From assembly GCA_014058105.1 (NCBI GenBank), contig JACGCM010000018.1, positions 496,001-560,000 on the forward strand: DNA of 64,000 bases, written 5' to 3'. The notes beneath the pieces are model-generated. The model did not search any database. It saw only the letters and a list, made by a program, of their open reading frames with translations, and was not told the origin of the DNA. The position numbers and the translations under genes were made by a program. Shown piece by piece: positions 22,690 to 33,712 of the stretch. Origin of the DNA: Kingdonia uniflora. Taxonomy: Eukaryota; Streptophyta; Magnoliopsida; Ranunculales; Circaeasteraceae. The first letter of the stretch is position 1, and every line of letters starts with the position of its first letter.

Positions 22690-23170
22690 CAATGGGTTCC
22701 AATGATGATACAACAAGGGTATCATCAAACTCAAATATTAATTCTCACATTGCCCAGTCATGAATAAAAACTAAAGGTAGTGTTTTAGTTGTAATTTCTT
22801 TGAATAGTATTTGGTTAATTGATACTGTGCGTCAGATCACATGGTAAATGACTCTAGCATATTATAATCCATTACACCTTCAACCCAAACCTCTATATAC
22901 ACAGCAAATGGCAATTCTTCTCCTATAATTGGAGAAGGTTCCACTGACATATCTGAATCCCTGACATTCAACTCTGTCCTTATTGTTCCTGCTCTAGAGT
23001 ACAATATCTTGTATATCAGTAGAATTACTGTTGCACTTAGATATACTGTGACGTTTTGGCCTCAATTATGTATTTTTTAGGACATAGTGACTCGACAGGT
23101 TCTTGGTAGTGGTGCTAGAAAATGTAATCTCTACTATTTGGACCTGACTAATAGTGGAGAGTAGAGAATT
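22690..23170 (+). pseudogene. Copia B leader peptide start and protease remnant
   Basis: An ATG at about 22691 opens MGSNDDTTRVSSNSNINSHIA, then a stop. Roughly 60 bases on, IWLIDT then SDHMVNDSS marks the copia protease active-site region, with one frame disturbance inside the motif. No RNA-binding gag domain or zinc knuckle lies between them. The fragment at 28385-29106 has the same direct join of the MGSNDDTT region to the protease, so the gag loss predates at least one of the two insertions. Confidence 0.7.
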
Positions 23171-23176
23171 CATCAA

Positions 23177-23833
23177 GTGAATAAAGTCGGAGGAATTGAA
23201 GAAGCAAAAGCTTATGTGTGGTTATGGCATCAGCGACTGGGTTATCTCTCATTCGAGTATCTTCAGAAATTAAATCCGTCGTTATTTTTGAATTGTAGTA
23301 TTTCAGAGTTTAAGTGTGATATTTGTAAACTCGCTAAGGGTCATCGTATTACATATTCTCCAAGTTTTAATAAAAGTTTAGAACCTTTTAGTATTATTCA
23401 CTCTGATGTATGGGGTCCTGCACATATTCCTTCATTTTCTGGAGCTCATTATTTTGTGACTTTTATTGATGAGTGTACTTGTATGATGTGGGTATCCCTA
23501 ATTACCCATAAATGTGAAGTATTTTAAAAAATTTATCAGATGGTTTTAACCCAATTCAAAAGGAGGATACAAGTGTATCAATCTGATAATGGAGAAAAAT
23601 TTACTACTAATGATATGTCGGAGTTCTTGACAAATAACGTCATTCGACATCAAACCTCTAATGTTTATACCCCACAGAAAAATGGGTTAGCTGAACGAAT
23701 GAATAGACAACTGTTAGAAGTTGTTCATGCATCTCTTTTTGGAATGAATATGCCATCAAATTATTGGGGAGAAGCGTTAAAATCTGCTGCATGCTTGATA
23801 AACCGTACACCATCTAGGGTCATTGAATTTTAG
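23177..23833 (+). pseudogene. Copia B integrase (one nonsense codon)
   Basis: One frame with a single TAA at 23525. The zinc-binding region shows WLWHQRLGYLSFEYL and CDICKLAKGHR (the HHCC finger). The core has HSDVWGPAH (first Asp), YQSDNGEKF (second Asp) and TPQKNGLAERMNRQLLE (the Glu). All three catalytic residues are present. A frame change follows at about 23834. Confidence 0.9.
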
Positions 23834-24623
23834 GCCCCCTTTCAAAAACTTCATAATCTTATCACCATACCTACAATGCCAAACCTAGAACCATGTGTTT
23901 TGGATGTGTTGTCTTTGTTCATATACCTAAACATCAGCGAGAAAATTAGATCATTGTGCTCAAAAGTGTATGTTTCTTGGATATGCTGATTTTAAAAAGG
24001 GTTATCGTTATTATGATCCTGTGGAGGGGAAGGTGCATATATCTTTGGATGTTTCATTTCGAGAATTGGAGGCATATTTTGTGGGATCTTCCCTTCAGGG
24101 GGAGAAACATAATGATGGTGAAGGAAAGTTCCCTATTATTGGGGATATGTTTCAGGAACTAGAGGATTTGACGAGTAATTTGAACAGGCGTAGTAACCTA
24201 ACTGATGATGAAAAGGAAAGTGAAGCAGAACAGATGACAGAGGGAGATCAGGGTATTGAAGATGAACTTTATATGAATAGAGAGGTTCGCACGACAGGGA
24301 GAGATCAAGCTGAAGTAGTAGAAGTTGCCCGTGACTCCAGCATTCTAACACCATCTATCGAAGTACTGCTGCGGAATGTCAAAGCTCAGGTATTACCTAA
24401 TCCTAGCATTGTTAATGATATTCAACCTAGACGTTTAAAAAGGCCTACTAAAGGTATTCCAAAATCTAGTTATGAAGCAGATATCAATTCTAAAGCTAAA
24501 TACCCAATTTCTGATTATGTGTCCACCCATAGGTTGGCTAAGTCGTTTACATGCACTATGAATCAATTATCCTCTGTATCTATTCCTAGTAATTTGCAGG
24601 AAGTACTATCAGATCCACGATGA
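23834..24623 (+). pseudogene. Copia B integrase C-terminus and linker to reverse transcriptase
   Basis: After a frameshift the frame from 23970 shows MFLGYADFKKGYRYYDPVEG and VHISLDVSFRE, the conserved C-terminal part of copia integrase. A Glu/Asp/Asn-rich linker of about 120 residues follows, ending near YPISDYVSTHRL, the usual start of the reverse transcriptase region. It stops at a TGA at 24621-24623. Confidence 0.85.
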
Positions 24624-25451
24624 AAGAAAGCCATGAATGAAGAGATGAATGCATTACAGAAGAATTATACTTGAGAACTTGTTGATAAACCCCACGGATA
24701 TCGTATTGTTGAGTGTCGTTGGATCTTTACTATAATGATGATTTCAGATAGAAGTATTGATAGGTATAAAGCCAGACTAGTTGCCAAAGGGTATATGCAG
24801 ACGTATGGTATGGATTACTAGGAGACCTTCGCATCAGTGGCAAAGATAAACACTATTCGTGTACTTATTTCTCTTGCAGCCAATCAAGGTTGGCCATTAC
24901 AAAAGTTTGGCGTGAAGAATGTATTTCTCAGTGAAGACTTAGAAGAAGAAGTGTTCATGGAGTTACTACCTGGAGTCACGAATTCTTAAGGTGGAAAAAT
25001 ATGTAAATTAAAGAAGGCATTGTATGGGTTAAAACAGTCGCCACGAGCTTGGTTTGGACGGTTTTCGAAGAGCATGAAGGCATTTGGATATAGACAAAGT
25101 AATTTTGATCATATCTTGTTTATAAAACGGAAGTCAGAAAATTTTACCGCTCTTATTGTTTATGTTGATGATATGGTTGTTACTGGAAATGACTCAGTAG
25201 AAATGGAGGCACTGATGAACTATTTGTCACGGGAATTTAAGATGAAGGATTTAGGACAGTTAAAATATTTCTTAGGCATTAAAGTTGCAAAATCAAGTCA
25301 AGGTATTTTCATGTCTCAACGAAAATATATATTAGACCTTCTTACAAAAACTGGGATGCTTGATTGCAAACCGGTAGATACACCGATTAAAGCGAATCAT
25401 CACTTGGGAATGTTTCCCAGCCAAGTTCCATGTGACAAAGGAAGGTACTAA
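24624..25451 (+). pseudogene. Copia B reverse transcriptase (several stops)
   Basis: The frame continues with KKAMNEEMNALQKN, RWIFT, RYKARLVAKGYMQ, FGVKNVFLSEDLEEEV and ALYGLKQSPRAWF. Then comes the catalytic LIVYVDDMVVTGND at about 25156, followed by KMKDLGQLKYFLGI. In-frame stops lie at about 24673, 24821, 24986 and 25449. The open part is 25020-25451. Confidence 0.9.
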
Positions 25452-25457
25452 CGCTTA

Positions 25458-26117
25458 GTGGGAAGACTAATTTATCTCTCCCATACTCGACCGGATATTG
25501 CATATGCCATTTGCATCGTAAGTCAATTCATGCATAATCCAAGTGAAGAACATATGAAGGCGGTCTTTCGAATACTAAGGTACTTGAAGAAATCTCTGGG
25601 AAAATGTCTCTTATTCTGGAAATATGGTGATATGGAAGTAATGGGATACACCGATGCAGATTGGGCATGAGATATGACGAACAGGAGGTCAACCTCTGGC
25701 TATTTCACGTTTGTTTGTGGGAATTTGGTGACATTTAGAGCTAAGGAGCAAAAGGTTATTGCTAGATCAAGTGCAGAATCTGAGTTTCGGGGTATGGCTC
25801 ATGGAGTATGTGAACTACCATGGATATGAAATATATTGAAGGATCTTGGATTTAATCTCATGAAAACAATGGATCTACACTGCGACAATAAAACAACGAT
25901 TATGATTGCACACAATCCAATTCAACATGGCCGTATGAAACATGTTGAAGTGGATCGGTTCTTTATCAGAGAAAATATTGACAAAATGTGTATATCTTTT
26001 CCATTCGTGAAGTCGGAAGATCAACTTGCAGATATTCTTACGAAAAGAGTTTGTGTACGAATATTTAATGACATAATTGACAAGCTAGGCATGATTGACA
26101 TCTATGCTCCATCTTGA
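25458..26117 (+). pseudogene. Copia B RNase H
   Basis: GRLIYLSHTRPDIAYA opens the connection to RNase H. Catalytic landmarks are GYTDADWA (Asp), SSAESEFRGM (Glu) and LHCDNKTT (Asp); KHVEVDRFFIRE and QLADILTK form the C-terminal part. Stops at about 25668 and 25828 interrupt it. The frame ends at 26117, eight bases before the 3' LTR, so the polypurine tract overlaps the end of the coding region. Confidence 0.9.
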
Positions 26118-26124
26118 GGGGGAG

Positions 26125-26330
26125 TGTTGAATATAAAATATATGCTGAATATAGAATATACCTAATATAGTATATATACTAAATATAGAATTCTCTAAAT
26201 ATAGAATATTCTTACTTAGCGCCCAAGTAATTGTAACTATATAAGGAGAATATCTTCTTCTATTGTAATAATCGAATAATAATATAGTTAGTCCTTCTCG
26301 AATCTCTTATTCTTTGTATTAGTTTCTACA
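26125..26330 (+). repeat. 3' LTR of copia B
   Basis: 206 bp, about 93% identical by eye to 22237-22443, preceded by the purine tract cttgagggggag (26113-26124). Confidence 0.93.
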
Positions 26331-26699
26331 TGGACAAACTCATACCTAGTTGGATAGTTCTCACTGAACTTCATCTCTCACAAAATTGAAGACATTGATC
26401 TGTGTTCCACCATTGAGCTTACTCAACTTGAACAAAGCAAGGACACTGCAAATGCCGAAAGAATTAGCAAATCATTTCATAAAACAATTAATTGAATTCT
26501 TAGGATCACGAAGTAATATTTTTCTCAGTGCTAATATGTCAACACTCCCACAATAATTATTCAATTGAAGTAGTTTTTATTACATCTGACGGCAAGTCGA
26601 ATGTTGACAAATCTGGTAAATTGTCCATACAATTATTCATTGTATCTTAGGGTCAGTAAGAGATTTCGTAGTGCCAAGTGTAAATTTGTCTATTTATAT
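26331..26699. other. Unassigned sequence between copia B and hAT-like element 2
   Basis: No gene or repeat recognised; AT-rich. Confidence 0.4.
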
Positions 26700-26707
26700 G
26701 GTAAATA

Positions 26708-27667
26708 TAGGCTATTTTTGGATCGGATCGGAAATGGGGCGGTCAGAAAAATTTCTAATTTTTTCAAAAACGTAAAATTTGCTCTGATCCGATCCGATCC
26801 AATTTTTTTTCTTCTAAAAAATGAAAATGGATCCGAATTTGAAAAAAATCAGATTTATCATAAAATTCGGAATTCTGAAAATTTTGGGAAAAAGATTCAA
26901 ATTTTTTAAATATCTGGATAAAATTGGAAAATCGGAAATTTTATATTTGGCAGGAAATTGTCACTGTATTAATATCTCTCATAAACATATTATTAGACAA
27001 ATGATAACAACTTTGAAATAAATATTGTCCAAATTATGAAGTTTACAAAATAAAACATCATTTCACAAACTTAAGTAACCTGCTTTAAGACAAAAATATC
27101 ACCAAATATCTATGAGAGCTTCTTTAGAGATAGGTGAATAGAGATAAAAAACAAACACCCACTATTACTTAAACACAAAAGTCTAACCCTATGAAACCAA
27201 CTGAATACCACCTGACCATGTCTCACCCCCACCATGGCTTCAAGAGTTCTAGAGAGAAAGAGAGAGAGAGATTCTTACCTTAGAGGAAAATGGGAGTGAT
27301 GTTTTATAGGTGGAGAAGAGAGAGCCCATTGCAGAGAGGGAGAAAAAATGGAGGCAGACCTAGATGAAGTATATTTTGTTTGAGGTTTTAGTCCCAACTC
27401 CAAGTTGAAAGTAGGGAAGTTCAGATTAAATCGTATCGGATGTTATTTGGAATAAATGGATCGGATATTATTCTGAAGAATCAGATCAAATATTATTTGG
27501 AAAAATCAGATAGGAAATTTTAAAAAATCGGAATGGAAAAAGGTTATCCGATTCTGATCCGATATTTTTTGGAAAAAATTGAAAATGTAAAATAGGCTTC
27601 CAAAATCGGAAAAATCGGATTGAATTTTGGAAAAAAATCTGAAGTTCAGAAAAAAGTTGCAGCCCTA
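26708..27667. mobile_element. hAT-like non-autonomous element 2
   Basis: Flanked by a perfect 8-bp duplication ggtaaata (26700-26707 and 27668-27675). Ends read TAGGCTATTTTTGG at the left and, on the other strand, TAGGGCTGCAACTT at the right. Inverted subterminal zones are rich in ggatcggatc/gatccgatcc words with A/T runs. No transposase is present: the open frames at 26601-26909 and 26821-27021 are AT-rich run-throughs. Superfamily assignment rests on the 8-bp duplication and TAGGG end. Confidence 0.78.
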
Positions 27668-27675
27668 GGTAAATA

Positions 27676-28384
27676 TAATACTATAGGTTGGGAGGATCGT
27701 TGCAGTACAAGTTGCATTGTCCATGTTGGATAGTATTTCCCTTTATCCTTAAACTGAGATCAAGTAATGGATCTGAACTTTTTTTGTACCACCAATTGCT
27801 TTTTTTGACAACTTGAATTTTTTATGCATTTGCTTCGGTCCTTTGTACTTTCCCTATACCATCTTATTTTAAACCCAACCCAATGAGGCAGATCACAAAG
27901 TCATGTTTGGGTAAATCACATCATCAAACACGTTTGATGAGCTCTCAAATAACGCTTAGATGTGTTTTGCATTCGTAGATCTTACTAAACATTTAGAAGG
28001 ATTTAAGCAAGAACAAGAAAGACGAAGAGAGAAGTATTTGGTGTTGCTGAACGAAATCAATATACTATTGATTAAAAATAGTAACGTAACTCAATTTTTT
28101 GAACTTATAAATAAGCATAATTTTACTTTATGCTATAAGGGCTATTGAAAGAAGTGGGCTCCTCTTTGGAGAGGAGTTTAACTTCTCATAGGCATTCATT
28201 ATTTGCTGTAAGTAACACCCCACCCGAACGGGTGTACCGGTGAGGCGTCTAATCCGATATAGGTGATGGTTGCACCCAATGGTTTAGTTACACATTGCTT
28301 AAGATCGTGCCAGGTGGAAGTTCTTTAAGTTAGTAATCCATAATCTATAGAAGACGATAATCGAAAAAGAAATGTAAAGCATAT
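27676..28384. other. Unassigned sequence
   Basis: Contains one 62-codon open frame (27960-28148, charged N-terminal half) with no recognisable homologue. A short GC-richer patch at 28206-28290 (caccccacccgaacgggtg) is unlike its surroundings. No function is claimed for either. Confidence 0.35.
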
Positions 28385-29106
28385 TATGTCCTAAAAAATA
28401 CATAATTGAGGCCAAAACGTCACGGTACATGTATGTTCAACCGTGATCCTTTTGACAGACAAGATATTATACTCTAGAGCTGGAACAATAAGGACAGAGT
28501 TTATTGTCATGGATTTAGATATGTTAGTGGAACCTTCTCCAATTACAGGAGAGGAACCACCTTTTGCTGTGTATATAGAGGTTTGGGTTAAAGGTGTAAT
28601 TGATGATAATATGATGGAGTCGTTTACCATGTGATCTGATGCACCAATATCAATTAGCCAAGCATTATTCAAAGAATTTACAACTACAACACTACCTTAA
28701 CTTTTCATACCTAACTGAGCAATACCCATTGTTGTATCATCATTAGAACCTATTTGGTCAAACTGCTACAGTGATTTTATGGTAACTGCTGCAGTAACTT
28801 TGAACTGTTACAATGATTTTCTGGTATCTGCTACAGTAACTTTGAATTTCGCAGCAAAATTCAATTCAATTCAATTCGAAAGAACCAGGTTCAATTATCG
28901 AACCTGCTTTGATACTATGTTGAAACTAATACAAAGAATAAGAGATTCGAGAAGGACTTACTTTATTATTATTCAATTATTTCATTGGAAGAATACCTTT
29001 TCCTTATATAGTTACAATTACTTGGATGCCAAGTAAGAATATCCTATATTTAGTATATATCCTATATTAGGTATATTCTATATTCAACATATATTCTATA
29101 TTTAAT
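28385..29106 (-). mobile_element. Truncated copy of copia B: LTR, leader and protease
   Basis: Minus-strand copy related to copia B. The LTR is at 28918-29106, its far end altered where ttcaaca is expected. A degenerate binding site (tagtatcaaagc on the minus strand) and a leader follow, then the MGSNDDTT-like start region. The protease frame at 28391-28672 has AWLIDIGASDHMVND. The copy ends abruptly at 28385 within sequence matching about 23080 of copia B. Gag is absent here as well, with the same join. Confidence 0.85.
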
Positions 29107-30228
29107 AGTCTACGTCAAAATTAGGAGTTGAGAAAAACTATTTAATTATTGGCATCTTATAGGCGATATTTGATTGATATTTAGGGTGTTAACATTTCTA
29201 GGATTCTATGATTGATATTGTCGTAACTTTTATTACTTTCCTGATTTCAGTATTAGTAACACTATGTTCTAGGTCTATTTAATAGTCTCTAACTAAAACA
29301 CTTACCTCCCTTACTACATTAGTTTTACATATCCAAATTAAAAAAGAGGGATTTTACTGTAGTTAGCTAATTGCAAATAAAAATAACACAAGAACTCATC
29401 ACTGTTAATAGCAAAAAATGAAAAATTGAAGACATAGAGAGGGGGATAAAAAGAAATTACCCTCAGGGCTTCAACTTATCTTGCTATGATCTCTTCCCAC
29501 CCCTTTTGTTTTCTACTTTTTGAGTTATAAATAGAATGACATTGACAGGTGAAGGACAGGGGCAAAAATAGGAATCCAATCCTGGGTTCGGGCAGGGTAA
29601 AAGAAGTCTGAGGACAAGCCTAATTAGACTATTTGGGCCTTGAGGTGTCAAATACGGCCTATACTAGAGCATCTCTAAGCCATCCTAGGTCAAAAAAGTA
29701 GCTCTAATTCGATGGCTACACTATTCCCTATTTCTTCAAAAAGGTGGCTATTGCTGTCTCGGAGCGAGATCAATATTCGTCTGGGCGACTCTTCATGGGC
29801 ACTATTTAAGTTGATGCCTAGCTTTATTTATTGGCCTATTGGCAATTTTAAAGAATGTGTACATGAGTAGTTGATTTGTTCAAAGAGCAGAAGGAGCGAT
29901 TCCAGAGAGGCCTCCAGCTTAAGTTTTAAACTCATGCTTTGCAGAACCAAAATAGTAAAAACATTCTCTATGTAGACAAATCCCACACTTAGTTGTTGAA
30001 AATTAAAATCACCATGGGTTTAACTGTCATTAATATATGATATATAACGTGACATCGCATATTGCCTTAAAGCTGTCTAAATAGAGCCTTTTCTGCTATG
30101 CTGCATATTGCCTTTGAGCCTTAAGTAGTATATCGCATCTCTCAAGGCCGCAAGTAATTTAAGATCATAATTTTAATTAATATATGATATATAATGTGGC
30201 ATTGATACTGTTAGTTAGAGAATAGTAG
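29107..30228. other. Unassigned AT-rich sequence before the outer Tat element
   Basis: No gene recognised. A direct repeat containing atatatgatatataa occurs at about 30031 and 30178, immediately before the LTR. It may be older repeat debris. Confidence 0.4.
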
Positions 30229-30790
30229 TGTAATGGCCTAATTCTGTTAGCTCGAAATGGCTCAGAATTAGTTCTTATATCGATGTACCTGTGATAAAAA
30301 CTAATATAAAGCAAGAAATGACACATGTGATTTAGCGTGGAAAACCTTTGAATAGGTAAAAAACCATGACCTCGAGTTGAGAGTTTTAGTAACAGTAATT
30401 TTTATTGCTTGAGGCTGATTTCTTATTATAGGTAATCTCTCGAACTAGAAATACTTGATCTTGTAAATAAGAAGTTTTTCTTTTTGGTTTTTTTTTCTCG
30501 GCCCTGTCTCTTTTAGAACTTTTTCTTTATATAGGCCTTACCTGCAGCTCGTTATCGTGTTGAGGCACGTTCTCCGAACAATTAGGTAAGTGGATGTTGA
30601 CTAAGTAACTGTTGAGTTTGTGGGAGACAGGTGTCTTTGACTTATTCATGTTCTTCTATTGTGCTCGATCCACGTTCTTTATCAGCTCGTGGTATAGGTA
30701 TCAATGTTGATTGCTCATGCCACGTGTGAAATACGTAAGTCTGATATCGAAGTAGTTCAAATTTGGACTAGTCGAAGGGTAGGCCCTTCC
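30229..30790 (-). repeat. 3' LTR of the outer Tat element
   Basis: It begins TGTAATGGCC and contains agcgtggaaaacctttgaat and aaaaccatgacctc, matching the reverse complement of the inner Tat LTRs. The expected cctaca end is degraded (ggcccttcc). The reverse-complement purine tract gatcgccccctcgc follows at 30791, matching gcaagggggcgat before the inner 3' LTR. Confidence 0.8.
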
Positions 30791-31124
30791 GATCGCCCCC
30801 TCGCAACTGAAGGCACGAGTGGCTTTGGTTGAGAAAGATCTTGTGTGTTGGAAATTGAAAAGAAATGATGTATTTAATGTTGATTTGACTAGTATGGAAA
30901 TGGGTATTTATTTTTTATAAAGGGATGTATCTGCATTGAATGATGAAGGAAAGTATTGATGTAATGGACGCTTGGGGTTCCGAGAGTAGTTATCTTTTGA
31001 ATGATGACTGCTTTGGAAATGTACCTGCGCACTAAATACGAGTGTTATATAAATAGTACCTGTACCATGGATTCTAGCAAAGTACGTTGTCATTGAAAAA
31101 ATTCTATGTATTTCCTGAGTAATA

Positions 31125-31457
31125 ATGGTGAAGACCGGGAGAATGATTTATGAAGAGAGAGTCTTTGCTGAGATGCAGAGATTCAAGTTGAGATACTTCG
31201 GTGATCAATCTTTGGAGATGTTCACCACAATTCCCATTCCACCGATGTATCACGGTATGTCGGAAGAAGAAGCAGCTGAAGTTGAGGAAGACTATTACTA
31301 TATGCGGAGATTTCATTATGTAGTCTTGACAGGTAAGGCACGTTGGAGGTATCTCCATATCCTTGCGGAGGACAAGATTAAGGAGACAGATGTGGGTGCC
31401 GGTGTAACTACGAGGCAGTATCGCCGGTATCCTGCGAAGGGCTGGATTCTAAGGTAG
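31125..31457 (+). CDS. Short antisense ORF 1 of the outer Tat element
   Basis: 110 codons from ATG: it starts MVKTGRMIYEERVFAEMQ and contains PIPPMYHGMSEEEAAEVEED and RRFHYVVLTG. The inner Tat copy has a matching protein on its minus strand (48347 downward: MVKTRSMVLEER…PIPPTYRGLSGEEAVEAKED…RFHVFVLTG). Similarity continues beyond VLTG through ILR, although the inner copy has a stop there. It lies about 320 bases inside the 3' LTR, antisense to gag-pol. Conservation between two copies argues for a real element gene. No known family recognised. Confidence 0.62.
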   Translation: MVKTGRMIYEERVFAEMQRFKLRYFGDQSLEMFTTIPIPPMYHGMSEEEAAEVEEDYYYMRRFHYVVLTGKARWRYLHILAEDKIKETDVGAGVTTRQYRRYPAKGWILR

Positions 31458-32405
31458 GACTCCGTTTCGTCGTAATCAACTATTTGTTGATAGGGGTTGC
31501 GGAGGAGGTGGCAATGGTAGTGTATAAGGGATACGGATATTAGAAGTCTTGCCCCTGCACAATCATTGTCTCTTGGTGTTAAGAAGGCCTTTTGTTTGAA
31601 GAGTTGGTTCAAGCTCTGGCGTTCTTTCTTCCATGTCTAGACTTTGACCGAACTCAGTTTCTTGTTGAAGAAAATAGCGTGAAGAAGTTGGATGCTCAGT
31701 GATTTCCAGTTCCATCTTTGCTTCGGAAGATTCTCAGAGTGAAACATCACTAAAAAATGATATGATTTTGAGAATGAACTGAAGGATTTGTTATCTCTGG
31801 AGTACCTGAAAGACTTGTTATCTGTAAAATACCTGAAAGACTTGTTATTTGTAAAATACCTGAAAGACTTATTATCTGTAACGTATCTGTAATTGATATT
31901 TGAGCTTAATACAAAAGTTTATTCAAACTCTGTACTGATAGATAAAATTAGCTCTTGTGATTGAAATCGAGCTTTAAGAAATACAGACATGTATGATTAA
32001 TGGACAAAATGTAATATTTGAGATCGAACTAGAAAGTATCTTATAGTAATCGAGCTGTAAAAAATGTTTATATGAAATAGAAGATGTGCAAAAAATTTGT
32101 TTCGATCTGAATATATGATAGAATTATAGGGAAGAATATCTGAGAATTTGTAGGAATTAAAATTCGAGTTCTGGGAGATCTCTCTTAAAATGTTGTATTG
32201 GGGGGCAGATAAGTTTAAAATGAGATTGGACAAATCTAAAGAGGTTGATAAGGATAGATAAGTTCTAATAACTTTCATATCAGTATCTTAGGGTTCCTGT
32301 TTTGAAAAAATATAATACATATACGGAATATGGGGGATTTGAAGCGATCTTGAAAATTGTATAAATATGGGAAAATATGATTTAAAGAGGAAGAAGAAAT
32401 AGAAT

Positions 32406-32633
32406 ATGGTGATAACTCGATCTGTGAGAGTTTGTCAAGCTGCTGAAGGATGGTTGGTGATAAAGATAGCAGAAGTTCAAGATAGGATTTTCGGGTTGTT
32501 AGATTATGATTATGAATTACCTGAATCTAAATTGCAGTTCGAAGGCATAGATTTGAGGACGATTGAAGTTGAGATTGGGCATTATATTTACTCAGAGATA
32601 TTCCGTGAAGTGATTCTGGGGCCTGCAACTTGA
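32406..32633 (+). CDS. Short antisense ORF 2 of the outer Tat element
   Basis: 75 codons: MVITRSVRVCQAAEGWLVIK, then VQDRIFGLLDYDYELPES and GIDLRTIEVE. The inner counterpart is at 46970-47206 (minus): MVRTRSQRIRHVAEG, VRERIFGPLGYDAELP, GLDINSRKLKYA. Both ORF 1 and ORF 2 open with MV-x-TRS-like residues and share a similar length up to a YFG/IFG position, so they may be old duplicates of each other. Function unknown. Confidence 0.58.
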   Translation: MVITRSVRVCQAAEGWLVIKIAEVQDRIFGLLDYDYELPESKLQFEGIDLRTIEVEIGHYIYSEIFREVILGPAT

Positions 32634-33712
32634 AAAGAGGTTGTTAGGCAAATTGCTAAGGAAGAGATTGAGGAGGAAGATGTGAGGGTGAACTGATTAG
32701 GTATGGTTTCCCAGGACATCTGGGATGTTGTATGTGTAATTATATGTGAGGGAGTGACTTGTATGAGGTCAAATAACTGTAACCTAAATGATGTTTTGAA
32801 TCTGTCCTCTTTTGTTGCAAATATTATTTATGACTGTTGTCTCTTGCGTATAAGCAAGAATAGAAAAAATAGGTAGCTAATTTTTAGAAATGACGTCAGC
32901 AGTTTATAAATAGTATAAGCAAGAATTGAAAATAATAGGTAGCTGATTTTCGTCTCTTGAGTAATTGTAGGAAAAGTTCAATTGCATGTAAGTTTTGAGT
33001 CATCATGAGTTTTGGGAGGTCAGAAGGAGATTTGGATAGAAGAGATAAGAATAAATTAAAATATAGGGTAGGGGGAAATGATGGGAATATGTTTTGACCA
33101 AAAAAGTGCAAAATATCTAACATTAATTGTGGAAGGGACGCCTCAGTTCCAAAACCATGGGCGGCTCGTAAGAGGCCCAATAACTGCCAACAGTTAGAGA
33201 GAGAAACTATAAATAATACTTCATCTTCCTCATTCAAGCGTTTATCAACTTCTGAAAAATTGAAGAACAGTGGGAGAGAAAGGAGAAAAAATAGCAGAGA
33301 TTCACGTGAGAGATTAGACGAGAGTAATCAACAATCAAGGCGAGAAAAAATTGCAGAGACTGTGTCGCGATGGTGATTATATAGCAGCATTGCGAAGGAA
33401 GGATTTAGCGCTGCTTTAGATTCAGTTTTAGATGTTGAAGGTTAGTAGATGATTCATTACATCGTGAATGCGTGTTTGAAAGATTTTTGCGTCTTTTGAA
33501 TTTCAAAAAATTACTATTTATTACTACCTATAAATATCTTCTTGGTATATGTGTGAAAATAAGATACGATATGATATAACTATTTGTATGATAGATGTGT
33601 AAAAGATAATGATAAACTACATGGACCTGTATATAGGTCAAACGTGAGCAATATCTGTGTGGAATCAAACCTCATTCTTAGACTTGTAGTTGAGATGGAG
33701 ATTTTACCTATC

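Larger units (their letters stand above)
22237..26330 (+). mobile_element. Ty1/copia element B, gag missing
   Basis: Short LTRs (207 and 206 bp, TGTTGAATAT…TTTCTACA), an initiator-Met-type binding site right after the 5' LTR, pol in copia order (protease, integrase, reverse transcriptase, RNase H), and a purine tract cttgagggggag before the 3' LTR. Only about 400 bases separate the binding site from the protease, too little for gag. LTRs differ at about 14 positions. Flanking 5-mers (ttatt at 22232-22236, tggac at 26331-26335) do not match, so no target duplication is visible. Confidence 0.92.

Noticed and set aside
31325..31340. Possible splice donor (ag|gtaagg) ending antisense ORF 1 after VLT
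   Set aside because: The inner copy still aligns at the protein level beyond this point (to ILR), so coding continues and no intron is needed.
32896..33237. 113-codon minus-strand frame in the outer Tat
   Set aside because: It is opposite to the antisense gene direction, has no counterpart in the inner copy and lies in non-coding spacer.
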